In this document: positions 51,834-59,550 of the stretch, piece by piece | Layout: the number at the start of each line of letters is the position of its first letter | Position numbering within the stretch: the first letter of the stretch is position 1 | Assembly (NCBI RefSeq): GCF_900177655.1 | Contig: NZ_FXWK01000001.1 | Location: 1,178,001-1,242,000, forward strand | DNA: 64,000 nt | From: Devosia lucknowensis | GTDB taxonomy: Bacteria; Pseudomonadota; Alphaproteobacteria; Rhizobiales; Devosiaceae | Direction of reading: 5' to 3' | Position numbers and translations under genes: made by a program | Notes under the pieces: model-generated | What the model saw: the letters and a program-made list of their open reading frames with translations, nothing else | Told to the model about the DNA's origin: nothing | The model's database searches: none

Positions 51834-52492
51834 GGCGCTACCGTGAATTGCACCAGCTCGCCAGCCCGCAGGATCGTCGGCGGGTCCCGCTCTGGTCTGA
51901 AGTTGCGGAAATCGGTGCTGCCGATCACGTGCCACCCTGTCGGGATATCCGTTGCGGCAATTGCCGTCTGGCCGGCGGCGAAAAGCACGCTCCCCGCGGG
52001 CACCATTGGCCGCAGCGACTGGCGTCGTGGCAAGGTCAGGTCCCGGCCATGCATGCCGCAATAAACGAAACCGGGCGCAAATCCGGTCGTCAGAATGCGG
52101 AGGGGCGCTGAATTATGTCGGGAAATGAACTCGGAAGGCTCCAATCCCAGCGTGGCGGCAACCTCAGCCAGGTCCGGGCCGTCAAATCGCACCGCAAGAG
52201 TATGGACGGCCTTCTGCCCATGGCCGTCTGGAGCCTGTAGCCGAAGCGCGGTTTCCCCGGCGAGTCGCGTCAATGAGATTGTATCGGGGTCGTATCGGAT
52301 CAGCACCGACACGAGGCTCGGCGCTACTTCCAGCACGCCGGCGATTGGGTCGCTCTGCAGCACCTCTGCCAGTGCCAGCACCGACCTGTTGGTGCTCTCG
52401 TCGAGACGTGTGCCAAACCGGACGAGCAGCGCAGCGTCACCCAGGGGCAAGATTTCGGCGCGGCGCAGGCTTGCGCTGTCGATGTGAGTCAT
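51830..52492 (-). CDS. pxpB: 5-oxoprolinase subunit B (AHS1 family)
   Basis: A 220-residue protein of the AHS1 family with ILPLGDAALLVRFG, TTGFAPGFVYCGMHGRDL, LPRRQSLRPMVPAGSVLFA and TDIPTGWHVIGSTDF, matching PxpB. It is the first gene of the operon. The convergent importer operon next door may supply the substrate or a related amide, which is only a guess. Confidence 0.94.
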   Translation of the reverse strand: MTHIDSASLRRAEILPLGDAALLVRFGTRLDESTNRSVLALAEVLQSDPIAGVLEVAPSLVSVLIRYDPDTISLTRLAGETALRLQAPDGHGQKAVHTLAVRFDGPDLAEVAATLGLEPSEFISRHNSAPLRILTTGFAPGFVYCGMHGRDLTLPRRQSLRPMVPAGSVLFAAGQTAIAATDIPTGWHVIGSTDFRNFRPERDPPTILRAGELVQFTVAP

Positions 52493-52626
52493 GGCGGTCC
52501 GCTGTCATGGGCTCACGGAACGCAGAGGGTTCACCCCGTTCTGCGGTCCGTCAGGTCTGAAGCCCAGGAATAATCAGGGCACGATGCCATGCAATCTGGC
52601 GATGTCTGGAAAGGCGTGATCTGCGC

Positions 52627-52803
52627 TCAGTTTGGGTCGCGACCCTCCTGCTCGACGACCGCCTCGAACAGCGTGCGGGCCTGTCCGGCGCCGATGGCCT
52701 CGATGGCCACGGCGGCAATGGCCGCAAACAGTTCTGCGATTTCTTGAGGGTCGGTGATTTCGGCGTCGTCTTCTTCGGCGTCGGCGTTGATCAGGGTAAA
52801 CAT
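52627..52803 (-). CDS. Small acidic hypothetical protein
   Basis: A 58-residue acidic protein, MFTLINADAEEDDAEITD, then an alanine-rich helix (FAAIAAVAIEAIGAG) and a polar end. No family recognised. The ATG at 52803 has GGAGG ten bases upstream; a longer start at 52872 adds residues of doubtful value. A 23-bp palindrome lies 75-97 bp upstream. Confidence 0.5.
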   Translation of the reverse strand: MFTLINADAEEDDAEITDPQEIAELFAAIAAVAIEAIGAGQARTLFEAVVEQEGRDPN

Positions 52804-52877
52804 GAGGAACGCGCCTCCACTACGGAGCGGGATGCGGACGTAGGTAAGGATTCCGCAGAAGCCCGCGATCACGATAG

Positions 52878-52900
52878 TCTGGAACCAGACTGGCTCCAGA
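52878..52900. promoter_or_regulatory. Near-perfect 23-bp palindrome
   Basis: Half-sites TCTGGAACCAG and TGGCTCCAGA are almost perfect reverse complements; only the centre and one pair differ. It is upstream of the small acidic gene and could be an operator or a hairpin in its leader. The rest of the spacer up to 53092 shows no gene. Confidence 0.4.
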
Positions 52901-53092
52901 CGAGCCTACAGGTAACAGTGTGCGTCGATTCCATTACCGCTTGAATAACGGATTGCACCGGGCGCTGGCAGAAGAAGGGTTGTTCATCTGGTCAGTCTCG
53001 CTTACGCTTCGCCCGCTTTCATGAAATTGTCACACGCACGGGAAACGGTCGGCCGCCCAACAGGTTGCCGCTGGTCGCAATGACTTTGACGC

Positions 53093-53329
53093 TCAGTCCG
53101 ATTCTGCATCGAGCTGCTCGAGCCAGGTTTCAATGTCGTCGAGCGACGCCGAAAACGGCTTGGGAATGTCGCCGTAGACGATCTTGAACGTCTCGTCGTC
53201 CCGTACCTGGTGTCCGCCGGCCTGCCCCAGCACCTTTATCTTTTCGGCTGTCAGGATCGTCAGCCCATGCCGCCCGGCCACGCGTTTCATCCGCCGCATG
53301 CGCGAAGCGTCGAATTCCTTGCGGCTCAT
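53093..53329 (-). CDS. Small hypothetical protein
   Basis: A 78-residue soluble protein with a very basic N-terminus (ASRMRRMKRVAGRHG) and an acidic C-terminus (SLDDIETWLEQLDAESD). No motif recognised. GAGG lies upstream of the ATG at 53329. Normal codon use supports a real gene. Confidence 0.55.
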   Translation of the reverse strand: MSRKEFDASRMRRMKRVAGRHGLTILTAEKIKVLGQAGGHQVRDDETFKIVYGDIPKPFSASLDDIETWLEQLDAESD

Positions 53330-53413
53330 GGCATCATCCTCGAAGTCAGATCAGGCATCGGCGCCTCTTAGCGCGACCGCAGCGTGGCGCTCAAGCACGT
53401 TTCGCCCACGGCC

Positions 53414-53932
53414 CTAAGTTTGCAGCCCCCGGGCCCAGTCGTGCCAGTATTCCGCGGTCGCGCCGGTCTGCCGGATAACCATGTCGGGTTGCGGCGACGC
53501 TGGCCACAGCTGCAGCCTATACTGGTCTATGGGCTCGGCTCCCTCATGTGTGTCGGCTTCGCTGGCCGCGTCCATGTTGCAGGCCGCGTATCGCACGCGA
53601 TAGCTGCCCGCCATGACCGCAAGCCCATGTGGAACGTCGCTTGACCATTCGAGAAGGCCAACCTCCGAACCCGACACCTGCAGGGACACTTCGACAATCT
53701 CGTCCCAACTCTCGTCTAGGATCGGCTCGCCGTCCTCGAGGCTGATGGTGAGGCCCACAATACCGGTGTGCAGTCCGGTGACGGCAAACAGCAGGCCGGG
53801 CACGCGTGCGCCGAGCAGTCCGTTGCTTTGCCCCGCAAAGCAACGCGCCATGTCACCCTCGAAGCGGTTGCCGGCTTCCAGGTAGAACTGGCCGTATGCG
53901 ACGGGAAAAGCGCCGGAATAGAGTATGGTCAT
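53414..53932 (-). CDS. Hypothetical protein
   Basis: A 172-residue soluble protein with strand-rich sequence, including YSGAFPVAYGQFYLEAGNRF, LLFAVTGLHTGIVGLTISL and a C-terminal LQLWPASPQPDMVIRQTG. The pattern resembles competence-protein-ComJ-like or immunity-type proteins only very loosely, and I do not assign it. The ATG at 53932 is preferred; longer starts run into the tRNA. It lies 55 bp downstream of tRNA-Ser on the same strand. Confidence 0.55.
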   Translation of the reverse strand: MTILYSGAFPVAYGQFYLEAGNRFEGDMARCFAGQSNGLLGARVPGLLFAVTGLHTGIVGLTISLEDGEPILDESWDEIVEVSLQVSGSEVGLLEWSSDVPHGLAVMAGSYRVRYAACNMDAASEADTHEGAEPIDQYRLQLWPASPQPDMVIRQTGATAEYWHDWARGLQT

Positions 53933-53987
53933 GGCGCCGGCCTCGCTGTGTTCGCGCCGGTCGGCGCGGAGGTCAATATGCGCGGCG

Positions 53988-54077
53988 TGGCGGGTAGGGA
54001 GGGATTCGAACCCCCGGAAGGCTTTCACCTTCGCCGGTTTTCAAGACCGGAGCAATCAACCACTCTGCCACCTACCC
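53988..54077 (-). tRNA. tRNA-Ser (anticodon UGA)
   Basis: A class II tRNA of 90 nt including an encoded CCA. The 7-bp acceptor GGGTAGG/CCTACCC closes the cloverleaf; the D-arm holds GCAGAGTGGTTGATTGC, the anticodon loop is CTTGAAA (anticodon TGA) on a CCGGT/ACCGG stem, a long variable arm follows, and the T-loop is TTCGAAT. It reads UCA and other UCN codons. Confidence 0.96.
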
Positions 54078-54225
54078 CTGGCCCGTGCCTTTAAAGGCAG
54101 AGCGACGGGCTGTCCAGAGTGTAGACGGGCACCGTTCCCGCATCGGCCTTGCGCAGCGCGCGATCCAACCTTCTTCCAAAATGAAATAAGGGCGCCATCA
54201 CCAAGTGCATGCCACGGCTCCATCG

Positions 54226-54292
54226 CCTTCTGCCCTCGTGGGAGAAGGTGTCCGAAGAGCGGATAAGGGGACCAGGGCCGCGACGGCCCTGG
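54226..54292. repeat. Rhizobiales-type palindromic repeat (RIME-like), copy 1
   Basis: A first hairpin CCTTCT-G-CCC/GGG-AGAAGG (54226-54248) is followed by TGTCCGAAGAGCGGATAAGG and then a second 9-bp stem CCAGGGCCG/CGGCCCTGG (54272-54280, 54284-54292). The order hairpin, TCCG...GGATAAGGGG, hairpin is typical of widespread Rhizobiales intergenic repeats. It also lies just downstream of the quinone oxidoreductase gene, where it could end its transcript. Confidence 0.55.
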
Positions 54293-54323
54293 GCTAGAAT
54301 GGCGCCCTACAGTGCCCATGCCC

Positions 54324-55295
54324 CTAAGGCAGAAGCACCACCGAGCCAGTCGTTTCCCGTCCCTCGAGCGCCCGGTGCGCGTCGGCGGCATCGGCGAGAG
54401 CGAATGTCCGCCCCACCTCCACCTTGATCGCCCCGGCAAGGATCGCGTCGAACAGCGCCTTGGCGCCCTCCAGCAGATCCTCGCGCCTAGCGAAATAATG
54501 CGTGCCGGTCGGTCGTGTCACGAACAGCGAGCCTTTACGGGCCAGAATGCCGAGGTCCGGTACGCTTACCACGCCCGAGGCATTGCCGAAGCTGGCCAGC
54601 AGCCCGCGCGGCCTCAGGCAGTCGAGCGATCCTTCGAACGTCGCCTTGCCGACGCCGTCATACACCACGTCGACGCCCCTGCCCCCGGTGAATTCCTTCA
54701 CGAGGGCCGGAAAGTCCTCGGCCTTGTAGTCGATGGCGTGGTGACACCCGTGGTCGAGCGCGATCTGCACCTTCTCCTGGCCACCGGCCGTACCGATGAC
54801 CGTGGCGCCCAAGGCGCGCGCCCACTGCGTTGCGATCTGTCCGGTGCCGCCCGCGGCTGCGTGCCAGAGGATGGTCTCACCTTTCTGCACCGGCCAGGTC
54901 TTGAACAAGAGATAGTAGGCGGTGAGCCCCTTGAGTAGCACTGCCGCCGCTGTCTTGTCGTCCACGCCCTCGGGGATCGGCACCAGCTTGGCGGCCGGCA
55001 CCAGGCGTTCGTCGGCATAGGCGCCCGGCGTTCCCTGGTAGCACACCCGGTCCCCGACCGAGACCTCGGTAACGCCCTCACCGATGGCGGTCACCACACC
55101 CGCAGCCTCATTCCCCGCCACGAATGGCAGCGGCAGCGGGTAGAGGCCCGAGCGCTGGTACGTGTCGATAAAATTGAGGCCAATGGCCGTTTGCCTGACC
55201 CTTGCCTGCCCCGGTCCTGGCGCATCGACGGTCCAGTCCTCGACCGAGAGGACATCCGGCCCGCCATGCGCGTTGACGACGACGACCCGGGTCAC
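54324..55295 (-). CDS. qor: NADPH:quinone oxidoreductase (zinc-independent MDR family)
   Basis: A 323-residue protein with the Qor pattern: TAIGLNFIDTYQRSGLYPLP, FVAGNEAAGVVTAIGEGV, KGLTAYYLL, the nucleotide fold HAAAGGTGQIATQWARALGA, and C-terminal RTFALADAADAHRALEGRET. It reduces quinones with NADPH and lacks zinc ligands. Its start overlaps the stop of the TerC-like gene (ATGA, 55292-55295), so both are one transcript. Confidence 0.92.
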   Translation of the reverse strand: MTRVVVVNAHGGPDVLSVEDWTVDAPGPGQARVRQTAIGLNFIDTYQRSGLYPLPLPFVAGNEAAGVVTAIGEGVTEVSVGDRVCYQGTPGAYADERLVPAAKLVPIPEGVDDKTAAAVLLKGLTAYYLLFKTWPVQKGETILWHAAAGGTGQIATQWARALGATVIGTAGGQEKVQIALDHGCHHAIDYKAEDFPALVKEFTGGRGVDVVYDGVGKATFEGSLDCLRPRGLLASFGNASGVVSVPDLGILARKGSLFVTRPTGTHYFARREDLLEGAKALFDAILAGAIKVEVGRTFALADAADAHRALEGRETTGSVVLLP

Positions 55296-56263
55296 TTCGG
55301 CGCCTTTGGTTTGCGGGGCGCCGATTTGGGCCGCGATTGCGCCCGTGCTGACGGGTTGGACTTGGGACGCAGCTTGGCCGCGGTGACCGGGTCGACGCTC
55401 GGAGCCGTGGCCGCGGTTCGCGCTGCGCCGACGGCGGCGCTACCCATGGCCGCCAGGGCGGTCTCGGTAGAGACCGATCCTGTATCCCCGGTAAAGGGCG
55501 TGAACTGCGGCTTGCCCGCCGCGCCGCTACGCCGCTGCTTGCGACCCTTGGCGATGATGTTGACCGCTTCGACCAGAACCGAGAAGGCCATGGCCGAATA
55601 GATATAGCCCTTGGGAATGTGGAAGCCGAGCCCGTCGGCCACCAGCGTCACGCCGATCAGCAGCAGGAAGGCCAGCGCCAGCATCTTGGTTGTCGGATGA
55701 TCCGCCACGAATTTCGCGATCGGGCCTGAGGCCACGAACATCACGGCCACGGCGACCAGCACGGCGGCCACCATCACCGCCACCTGGTCCGCCGGCACCA
55801 TGCCCACGGCAGTGATGATCGAGTCGATCGAGAAGACCATGTCGATGACCACGATCTGCAGCAGGATCGCCTGCAGCGTCGCCTTGGCAGCATCGCCCGG
55901 CTTGACCTCGTGATCGTCCTCGATGGCCGCGTGCATCTCGTGCGTGGCCTTGTAGATCAGGAACCCGCCGCCCGCGATCAGGATGATGTCCTTCCACGAG
56001 AAGTCGTGCCCGAAGGCCGAGAATACCGGATCCTGCAACTGCACTATCCAGCTGATCAGGAACAGCAGCACGATGCGGAACACCAGCGCCAGACCGATGC
56101 CCAGCTTGCGGGCGAATTCGGCCTGCTCACGCGGCAGCCGCGACACCAGGACCGAAATGAACACGATATTATCGATGCCTAGCACGATCTCCATGATCGT
56201 GAGCGTGGCAAAGGCAATCCACACATTGGGATCGGCGAGCAGTTCAAGCATCGAGCGCTCCAT
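55292..56263 (-). CDS. TerC/Alx-family membrane protein
   Basis: A 323-residue protein with seven or so helices and the TerC signatures: LTIMEIVLGIDNIVFISVL (acidic metal-site residues) and VIDMVFSIDSIITAVGMV. The family exports manganese or shields against metal and tellurite stress. The C-terminal ~70 residues are a low-complexity Ala/Ser/Pro/Lys tail (KLRPKSNPSARAQSRPKSAP) not found in the core family. First gene of a two-gene unit with qor. Confidence 0.92.
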   Translation of the reverse strand: MERSMLELLADPNVWIAFATLTIMEIVLGIDNIVFISVLVSRLPREQAEFARKLGIGLALVFRIVLLFLISWIVQLQDPVFSAFGHDFSWKDIILIAGGGFLIYKATHEMHAAIEDDHEVKPGDAAKATLQAILLQIVVIDMVFSIDSIITAVGMVPADQVAVMVAAVLVAVAVMFVASGPIAKFVADHPTTKMLALAFLLLIGVTLVADGLGFHIPKGYIYSAMAFSVLVEAVNIIAKGRKQRRSGAAGKPQFTPFTGDTGSVSTETALAAMGSAAVGAARTAATAPSVDPVTAAKLRPKSNPSARAQSRPKSAPRKPKAPK

Positions 56264-56438
56264 GCGGCGAGTCGAAATGACAGTTCAATCTAGGGACAGC
56301 TTTGCAGGTGGTGAAGGCGGCAAATCGAGTTTTTGCGCGCCTGCGGCATCAAACGGAATAGCCCTCCACCCCGGCCGCTGGTATCGCCCGAATGTCCGGT
56401 GCTAGGCTCCGGTTCCAAAGTTCAGTCGGGAATGCCGC

Positions 56439-56891
56439 ATGGAAACCTTTTCTCCCCTCACCGCCGCGCTCGGCGGCAGCCTGATCGGTCTGGCCTGCGC
56501 CGTCCTCTGGCTGGGCAACGGCCGCATCGCCGGCATATCCGGCATCTTCGGCAACCTGCTTCCCCCGGCACGGACCGTGGCCTGGCGCTTCGTGTTCCTC
56601 GCGGCCCTCGTCGCCGCCACCTTCCTGTCGGCAAAAGCCTTTCCGGGCCTTGGCGCGGGGGGTGCCGAACCCTCGGCACTGGTGCCCCCGCCAGCAGGCT
56701 GGGCCATACCCATGCCCGTCTGGCTGATCGTCGCCGGTCTCCTCACCGGCTTTGGCACCCGGATCGGCAACGGCTGCACCTCCGGCCACGGCGTCTGCGG
56801 GCTCGCCCGCCTGTCCCCACGCTCGCTGGTGGCTGTCGCCGTCTTTTTCGGCGTCGCCATTCTCACCGTCACCATAACGGGGATCGTCTGA
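56439..56891 (+). CDS. YeeE/YedE-family half transporter, first part
   Basis: A 150-residue membrane protein with four helices, carrying the family signature GNGCTSGHGVCGLARLSPRS with conserved Cys. Such proteins (PmpA-like, related to the thiosulfate channel TsuA) carry reduced sulfur compounds. Its TGA stop shares one base with the next start (TGATG at 56889-56893), so the two halves are coupled and probably form one transporter. Confidence 0.9.
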   Translation: METFSPLTAALGGSLIGLACAVLWLGNGRIAGISGIFGNLLPPARTVAWRFVFLAALVAATFLSAKAFPGLGAGGAEPSALVPPPAGWAIPMPVWLIVAGLLTGFGTRIGNGCTSGHGVCGLARLSPRSLVAVAVFFGVAILTVTITGIV

Positions 56892-57364
56892 TGGCCGCGC
56901 TCCGCCTGCCCTACCTCGTCACCGCGGCCCTCAGCGGCGCCCTGTTCGGCACCGGCCTTTATGTGTCGCAGATGGTCGATCCGCTCAAGGTCCTGCGCTT
57001 TCTCGATTTCACCGCCATCCCAACCGGCGGCTGGGATCCGAGCCTCGCTTTTGTCATCGTCCCGGCCATCGCAGTCATGTTCGTCGCCGTTCGCATCGGA
57101 CGCCGGCGCGCCGCTCCGCTGTTCGACACGCACTTCCATGAGCCCAAGGCGAGCAGCATCGATGCCCCCCTCGTCGGCGGCGCGGCGCTGTTTGGCCTCG
57201 GCTGGGGCATGTCGGGCATATGCCCCGGCCCGGCCATCTCGCTGATCGCCTTTCAGCCCGATGGCCTCTGGCTGTTCCTTGGCGCCATGCTGGCGGGTTC
57301 GCTGGCCGGCGGTCTTCTGTTTCCGACCCGCAAGCCCCACCGCCTTGCGGAGGCCGCCCGATGA
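56891..57364 (+). CDS. YeeE/YedE-family half transporter, second part (DUF6691)
   Basis: A 157-residue membrane protein with three or four helices. It has VTAALSGALFGTGLYVSQMV and the second Cys-bearing repeat FGLGWGMSGICPGPA, the PmpB-like half of a YeeE pair. It starts on the stop of the first half and its stop overlaps the start of the FAD monooxygenase gene by ATGA (57361-57364). Confidence 0.9.
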   Translation: MAALRLPYLVTAALSGALFGTGLYVSQMVDPLKVLRFLDFTAIPTGGWDPSLAFVIVPAIAVMFVAVRIGRRRAAPLFDTHFHEPKASSIDAPLVGGAALFGLGWGMSGICPGPAISLIAFQPDGLWLFLGAMLAGSLAGGLLFPTRKPHRLAEAAR

Positions 57365-58518
57365 AAGCCGACACCGACATCATCGTCGTCGGCGGTGGCC
57401 TTGCAGGCCTCGCCTCGGCCGTCAGCCTCGCGCGGTCCGGGCATCGGGTGATCCACCTCGCGCCCCCCGCCCCGCCCGACCGGCGCACCTCGGCCCTGAT
57501 GATGCCCAGCGTCGATTTCCTGCGCCAGTCCGGCCTCATCGGCGAACCGGCCGATCTCGGCCATGCCCTCACCGCCATCCGCATCATCGACGCGACCCCG
57601 CGCCTCATCCGCGCGCCGGAAACGCTCTTCGATGCCGCCGAGATCGGCCTCTCGGCCTTCGGCTGGAACTTTGCCAACGCCGCCCTTCTCGCCCGTTTCC
57701 AGGAGGCCGCTCCGTCCGCCGGCTTCGAGACCCGCAGTCAGGCGGTCACCGCCTGGCGCCGCGACGGCGATCTGGGCGTTGTCACCCTGTCCGATGGCAC
57801 GGAGCTGCAGGCGCCACTCGTCGTCGGCGCCGATGGCAAGAAATCCCTGCTCCGCTCTGTGGCGTGCATCGCCACGCGCGAGCACCATTTCGCCGAAGCC
57901 GCGCTTGTCTGCGACCTTGATCTCGCCCGCCCGATCGGCGGTGCGTCGATCGAATTCCACTATCCGCGCGGCCCCTTCACCCTCGTGCCGGCCGGTGGCA
58001 CCAGGGCCAATCTGGTCTGGATCGACGAGGAAGCCAAACTGCGCCAGCTCCAGTCCGAAGGCCCGGACAGGCTCCTTGCCGCACTGCATGAGCGTGCCCA
58101 GCGCCTCTTCGGCACCATGACCCTGGCCTCGCCCAGCTTCGTCTTTCCGCTCTCGACCCTCACCGTCGAAACGGCCGGACGCGATGGCGTCGCCCTGGTC
58201 GGAGAATCGGCTCACGCCTTCCCGCCCATCGGCGCGCAGGGGCTCAACCTCGGTCTGCGGGACGCTGCCGATCTCGTGGCGGCCGTCGATGCGGCCGACC
58301 GCACCGACCCGGCCTGGGGCATCGCGGCCAGCCAGGATTACGCCGCGCGTCGGGCCGGCGACCTTGCCCGCACTGGCGGCATGGTCGACGCCCTGTTCCG
58401 CTCCCTGCTCGCAGAAATGCTGCCCAGCCAGGCGCTGCGCGCCGGCGGCCTCTGGGCGTTGAAGCTCCTGCCGCCGCTGCGACGCCAGGCCTTCGCCCTC
58501 GGCATGGGCGAACGCTGA
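57361..58518 (+). CDS. UbiH/UbiF-family FAD monooxygenase
   Basis: A 385-residue flavoprotein: Rossmann motif IIVVGGGLAGLASAVSLARS, the DG motif VVGADGKKSLLRS, and the C-terminal ribityl-binding GESAHAFPPIGAQGLNLG, all typical of ubiquinone-ring hydroxylases (UbiH, UbiF, UbiL) in alphaproteobacteria. It would hydroxylate the quinone precursor. Which ring position is not clear. It is the third gene of a unit with the YeeE pair, which is an unexpected partner, and ends before a strong hairpin. Confidence 0.88.
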   Translation: MKADTDIIVVGGGLAGLASAVSLARSGHRVIHLAPPAPPDRRTSALMMPSVDFLRQSGLIGEPADLGHALTAIRIIDATPRLIRAPETLFDAAEIGLSAFGWNFANAALLARFQEAAPSAGFETRSQAVTAWRRDGDLGVVTLSDGTELQAPLVVGADGKKSLLRSVACIATREHHFAEAALVCDLDLARPIGGASIEFHYPRGPFTLVPAGGTRANLVWIDEEAKLRQLQSEGPDRLLAALHERAQRLFGTMTLASPSFVFPLSTLTVETAGRDGVALVGESAHAFPPIGAQGLNLGLRDAADLVAAVDAADRTDPAWGIAASQDYAARRAGDLARTGGMVDALFRSLLAEMLPSQALRAGGLWALKLLPPLRRQAFALGMGER

Positions 58519-58547
58519 CCGAGCGACGCGCTCTCCATCGCCATGCC

Positions 58548-58585
58548 AAAAAAGCGAAACGGGCGCAGTTTCCTGCGCCCGTTTC
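58548..58585 (-). terminator. Strong bidirectional terminator
   Basis: A perfect 13-bp stem (58556-58568 with 58573-58585; arm GAAACGGGCGCAG) with a TTTC loop. Read on the minus strand it is followed by GCTTTTTT, giving a classic terminator for the IalB-like gene; the plus strand has a shorter tail. Confidence 0.88.
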
Positions 58586-58604
58586 AGAAGTCTACGCGGT
58601 CCGC

Positions 58605-59405
58605 TTACTGCTGGGCCGGAGCGTCCGTGCCGTTGGCTGGTGCGCCATTCGCAGGAGCGGCGCCATCGGCTGGTACGGCACCATTGGCCGGCGGCGTCGA
58701 ACCGTCGGTGGTCAGTTCCTTGCGCAGCTGCTCGGCACGGTCCTGCAGGACCTGCTCGAGAGCGTTCTGGCCCGATTCCTGCTGCTGCAGCTGTTCGAAA
58801 GTCAGCGCGGAATCGGTGTCATAGGTCGCGGTGAACCCGGCAAGGTCGATCTCGATGGCGAGATCCTGGTTCTGGCGGTTCTTGGCGGTCAGCGTCAGCT
58901 TGTTGCCGCGCTTGAGCGAATTCACATACTGCTCGTTGATCACCAGCTGGGTCGAGCACGACTGCGTGTCGCAAAGCATGTAGGGCACGCGCACCGGCTT
59001 GGCATTGTCGATCTGCCAGGTCAGGCCGAACGGCAGCAGCACCCCGAGCGGCACGGCGGCAACGGCCAGCAGGCGCGATTCCTGGCCCGGGTCGTCACGC
59101 AGCAGGAACGAGCCGAGGAACTGGCCGTTCGCCAGGATAACCTGGCGCATCAGGCAGGCTTTCTGGCCATCGGGCAGCGGATCGCAGACCTTGAGCCAGT
59201 TCTGCGAAGCCAGGTTGTCGACAGCGGCTGCGACCTCAGCCGTCGCGGAGCCTTCGGCCGGCGCAGCATCGGCAGGTGCAGCTTCGGTGGTTTCCGCGGC
59301 GGGCGCCTCGGCGGGTGTCGTCGTGTCCTGCGCAAACGCCGAGAGGGGGGACAGCATCATTGCGGCCACCGCGACTCCGGCGACGAGGGGTTTCCTGAAA
59401 GTCAT
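58605..59405 (-). CDS. Invasion-associated locus B (IalB) family protein
   Basis: A 266-residue secreted protein with signal peptide (KPLVAGVAVAAMMLSPLSAFA), an Ala/Glu/Thr/Pro-rich linker, and an IalB domain from about residue 65: NWLKVCDPLPDGQKACLMRQ, with paired Cys again in YMLCDTQSCSTQLV, and a Gln/Glu coiled region. The C-terminus is Pro/Ala/Asn-rich (VPADGAAPANGAPANGTDA). In Bartonella IalB affects red-cell entry; in environmental species the role is unknown. Terminated by the strong hairpin downstream. Confidence 0.85.
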   Translation of the reverse strand: MTFRKPLVAGVAVAAMMLSPLSAFAQDTTTPAEAPAAETTEAAPADAAPAEGSATAEVAAAVDNLASQNWLKVCDPLPDGQKACLMRQVILANGQFLGSFLLRDDPGQESRLLAVAAVPLGVLLPFGLTWQIDNAKPVRVPYMLCDTQSCSTQLVINEQYVNSLKRGNKLTLTAKNRQNQDLAIEIDLAGFTATYDTDSALTFEQLQQQESGQNALEQVLQDRAEQLRKELTTDGSTPPANGAVPADGAAPANGAPANGTDAPAQQ

Positions 59406-59514
59406 AGAATATCCTTGCCTTCCTTGGCGGTCCCGGCGGCTTCGCGCCGCCATCAATTTCGAACTGCCCTTCAAGGGCTCAAATCGGGCAATAACATGAC
59501 CGATGCACCTTGCC

Positions 59515-59546
59515 AAAACATTATGCTCGCGCGTTGCCGCGCGAGC
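59515..59546 (-). terminator. Terminator after mfd
   Basis: A 9-bp stem GCTCGCGCG (59525-59533) / CGCGCGAGC (59538-59546) with a TTGC loop. Read on the minus strand it lies just after the mfd stop and is followed by ATAATGTTTTGG, a fair T-rich tail. Confidence 0.7.
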
Positions 59547-59550
59547 ACGG

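Noticed and set aside
52804..53092. EcfG-type stress promoter (GGAAC-N16/17-CGTT) upstream of the small acidic gene
   Set aside because: GGAAC-like bases occur but no CGTT at the required distance on the coding strand.
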